A stretch of DNA of 23,558 bases from the NCBI GenBank assembly GCA_050732635.1, contig JBOHRE010000054.1, positions 1-23,558 on the forward strand, in the 5' to 3' direction. The stretch comes from JBOHRE01 sp050732635 (GTDB lineage Bacteria > Gemmatimonadota > Gemmatimonadetes > Longimicrobiales > RSA9). This document shows positions 22,254 to 23,558 of this stretch, piece after piece (the first letter of the stretch is position 1; each line of letters opens with the position of its first letter). The notes beneath the pieces are model-generated. The model was not told the origin of the DNA, ran no database searches, and was given only the letters and a program-made list of their open reading frames with translations. A program made the position numbers and the translations under genes.

Positions 22254-23446
22254 GCTCCTTCGATGATCGTGGTGATCCCTTGCCCGACCCCGATGCACAT
22301 GCTGGCGACGCCGTGGCCGCCGCCGCGCCGCCCGAGCTCGTACAGCAGCGTGGTCAGCAGCCGTGCGCCCGAACAGCCCAGCGGGTGGCCCAGTGCGATC
22401 GCCCCGCCGTTGACGTTCACTCTGTGCGGGTCGAGCTCCAACTCATGAATGCAGGCCAGCGTCTGCGCCGCGAAGGCCTCGTTCAGCTCCACGAGCGCCA
22501 CGTCGCTGCTGCGCAACCCGGCGCGCGCGAGCGCCTTCCGCGTGGCCGGAACCGGACCGAGCCCCATCAGATCCGGCTCGACGCCGGCGACCGCAGAGCC
22601 GACGATGCGGCCGAGCGGCTCCAGGCCGAGCGCCCGCGCGCGCGTCGCTGCGACGAGCAGCAGCGCGGCGGCGCCGTCGTTCAGTCCCGATGCATTGCCC
22701 GCCGTCACCGTCCCGCCTTCGCGGAAGGCGGGCGGGAGCTGCGCCAGCGATTCGAGTGTGGTGTGCGGCCGCGGGTGCTCATCCCGTTCGATCCGCTGCG
22801 GCTCACCCCTGCGTTGCGGCACCAGGACCGCAGTGCGCTCCGCTTCGAACCGGCCGGCCTGCTCCGCTTCGGCCGCGCGCTGCTGGCTCGTCAGCGCGAA
22901 GCAGTCCTGCGCCTCACGCGTGATGCCGCGCCGCTCGGCGACCCGCTCGGCCGTCTCGCCCAACGACACCGTCCAATCGGCCGGCATCGCCGGGTTCACG
23001 AAACGCCAGCCGAGCACCGTGTCTGCCACCGCCGGGTTCCCTCTGGCGTAACCGATTTCAGGCTTCAGCAGCACGTACGGCGCGCGGCTCATCGATTCGA
23101 CGCCGCCGGCCACGTAGACCTCGCCCTCACCCGCCGCGATCGCGTGGAACGCAGCGTTCACGGCCTGCAGTCCCGAGCCACACAATCGATTGACAGTCTG
23201 CCCCGCCACACCCACCGGGAGACCGGCCAGCAGTGCCGCCATGCGCGCGATGTTGCGGTTGTCCTCGCCCGCCTGATTCGCGCAGCCGAGGACCACATCC
23301 TCGACCAGCGCAGGGTCGATGCCGGTCCGTTCGAGCAGCGCCCGCACCGCCACTGCGGCCAGGTCGTCCGGCCGGACCGCAGCCAGCGCTCCGCCATGCC
23401 GCCCGATCGGCGTGCGCACGGCGTCGATCACCCAGACCTCAGTCAC
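22250..23446 (-). CDS. paaJ: Beta-ketoadipyl-CoA thiolase-like acetyl-CoA acyltransferase (PaaJ/PcaF type)
   Basis: 398 residues from a GTG at 23446, with GGAGGAGGGG upstream; a GTG at 23464 is possible but adds only non-conserved residues. VIDAVRTPIGRHGGALAAVR, LGCANQAGEDNRNIARMAAL, NRLCGSGLQAVNAA (nucleophile Cys89), GGVESMSRAP and GWRFVNPAMP are close to PaaJ/PcaF. His354 (GHPLGCSGARLL) and Cys384 (SMCIGVGQG) complete the active site. It would cleave 3-oxoadipyl-CoA to acetyl-CoA and succinyl-CoA, the last step of phenylacetate breakdown. It is the first visible gene of the eight-gene run. A general thiolase is the alternative. Confidence 0.88.
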   Translation of the reverse strand: MTEVWVIDAVRTPIGRHGGALAAVRPDDLAAVAVRALLERTGIDPALVEDVVLGCANQAGEDNRNIARMAALLAGLPVGVAGQTVNRLCGSGLQAVNAAFHAIAAGEGEVYVAGGVESMSRAPYVLLKPEIGYARGNPAVADTVLGWRFVNPAMPADWTVSLGETAERVAERRGITREAQDCFALTSQQRAAEAEQAGRFEAERTAVLVPQRRGEPQRIERDEHPRPHTTLESLAQLPPAFREGGTVTAGNASGLNDGAAALLLVAATRARALGLEPLGRIVGSAVAGVEPDLMGLGPVPATRKALARAGLRSSDVALVELNEAFAAQTLACIHELELDPHRVNVNGGAIALGHPLGCSGARLLTTLLYELGRRGGGHGVASMCIGVGQGITTIIEGA

Positions 23447-23468
23447 GCAGCCCCTCCTCCCCACCGCC

Positions 23469-23546
23469 GGCTGGGGCTGAGGCTGGGGCTGGGGAATACG
23501 ACCGTGCCATGGTCCCCAGCCCCAGCCCTAGCCCCAGCCCCAGCCC
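23469..23546. repeat. GGGGCT/CCCCAG arrays in inverted orientation forming a large hairpin
   Basis: A GGGGCT array (23469-23495) and a CCCCAG array (from 23513) face each other across a 17-base loop. Pairing 23469-23495 with 23513-23539 gives 27 positions with one mismatch and one G-T wobble. It lies just upstream of the thiolase GTG. It may separate this operon from the unseen gene to the right, or lie in the operon leader. Confidence 0.75.
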
Positions 23547-23558
23547 CATCAACGGCCA

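Overview
The window is about 23.6 kb of very GC-rich bacterial chromosome with dense, often overlapping genes. Best guess for the host is Gemmatimonadota or a neighbouring high-GC phylum (inference). The support is the ADOP-type permease at the left edge, high third-position GC throughout, and several key genes with little or no Shine-Dalgarno sequence. Nothing in the window fixes the phylum. No rRNA, tRNA, CRISPR array, integrase or transposase was found, and no gene-free stretch exceeds 300 bases.

Layout. (1) 1-1192, minus: a truncated ADOP/MacB-like permease. (2) 1432-4185, plus: a tightly overlapping unit of an AtuA-family (DUF1446) protein, a small AtuA-C-terminal-like protein, an AUH-type enoyl-CoA hydratase and a small two-helix membrane protein; it resembles part of acyclic-terpene/leucine-type acyl-CoA catabolism. 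(3) 4301-5749, minus: an orphan CHASE3-like histidine kinase. (4) 5862-6481, plus: a PLP-decarboxylase gene cut off after about 114 codons, whose frame ends in a copy of the hydratase tail, followed by a second, about 95% identical copy of the small membrane gene. (5) 6544-9369, plus: recQ and an acyl-CoA dehydrogenase. (6) 9454-13868, plus: a housekeeping block of RNase G, rplU, rpmA, rho and a YfiT/DinB-like protein. (7) 13895-16747: greA (minus), a GNAT-acetylpolyamine/histone deacetylase fusion (plus) and a small membrane protein (plus). (8) 23446-16744, minus: an eight-gene operon-like run of PaaJ-like thiolase, PaaG-like isomerase, short 3-hydroxyacyl-CoA dehydrogenase, PaaF-like hydratase, an exported beta-lactamase-fold protein, a small NPF-motif protein, a DUF3311 protein and a sodium:solute symporter.

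How the genes fit together. Region 8 holds the four activities that turn ring-opened phenylacetyl-CoA into acetyl-CoA and succinyl-CoA, plus a plausible carboxylate importer. The ring-activating genes (paaK, paaABCDE, paaZ) are not in the window, so the substrate assignment is inference. Regions 2 and 5 add further acyl-CoA enzymes.

Most unusual features: the direct duplication at 3934-4154 / 6239-6459 with the in-frame remnant fusion; the acetyltransferase-deacetylase fusion; recurrent GGGGCT/CCCCAG hexamer arrays in intergenic spaces, one pair forming a 27-position hairpin before the thiolase; and a beta-lactamase-fold protein lacking key class A residues inside the Paa-like operon.
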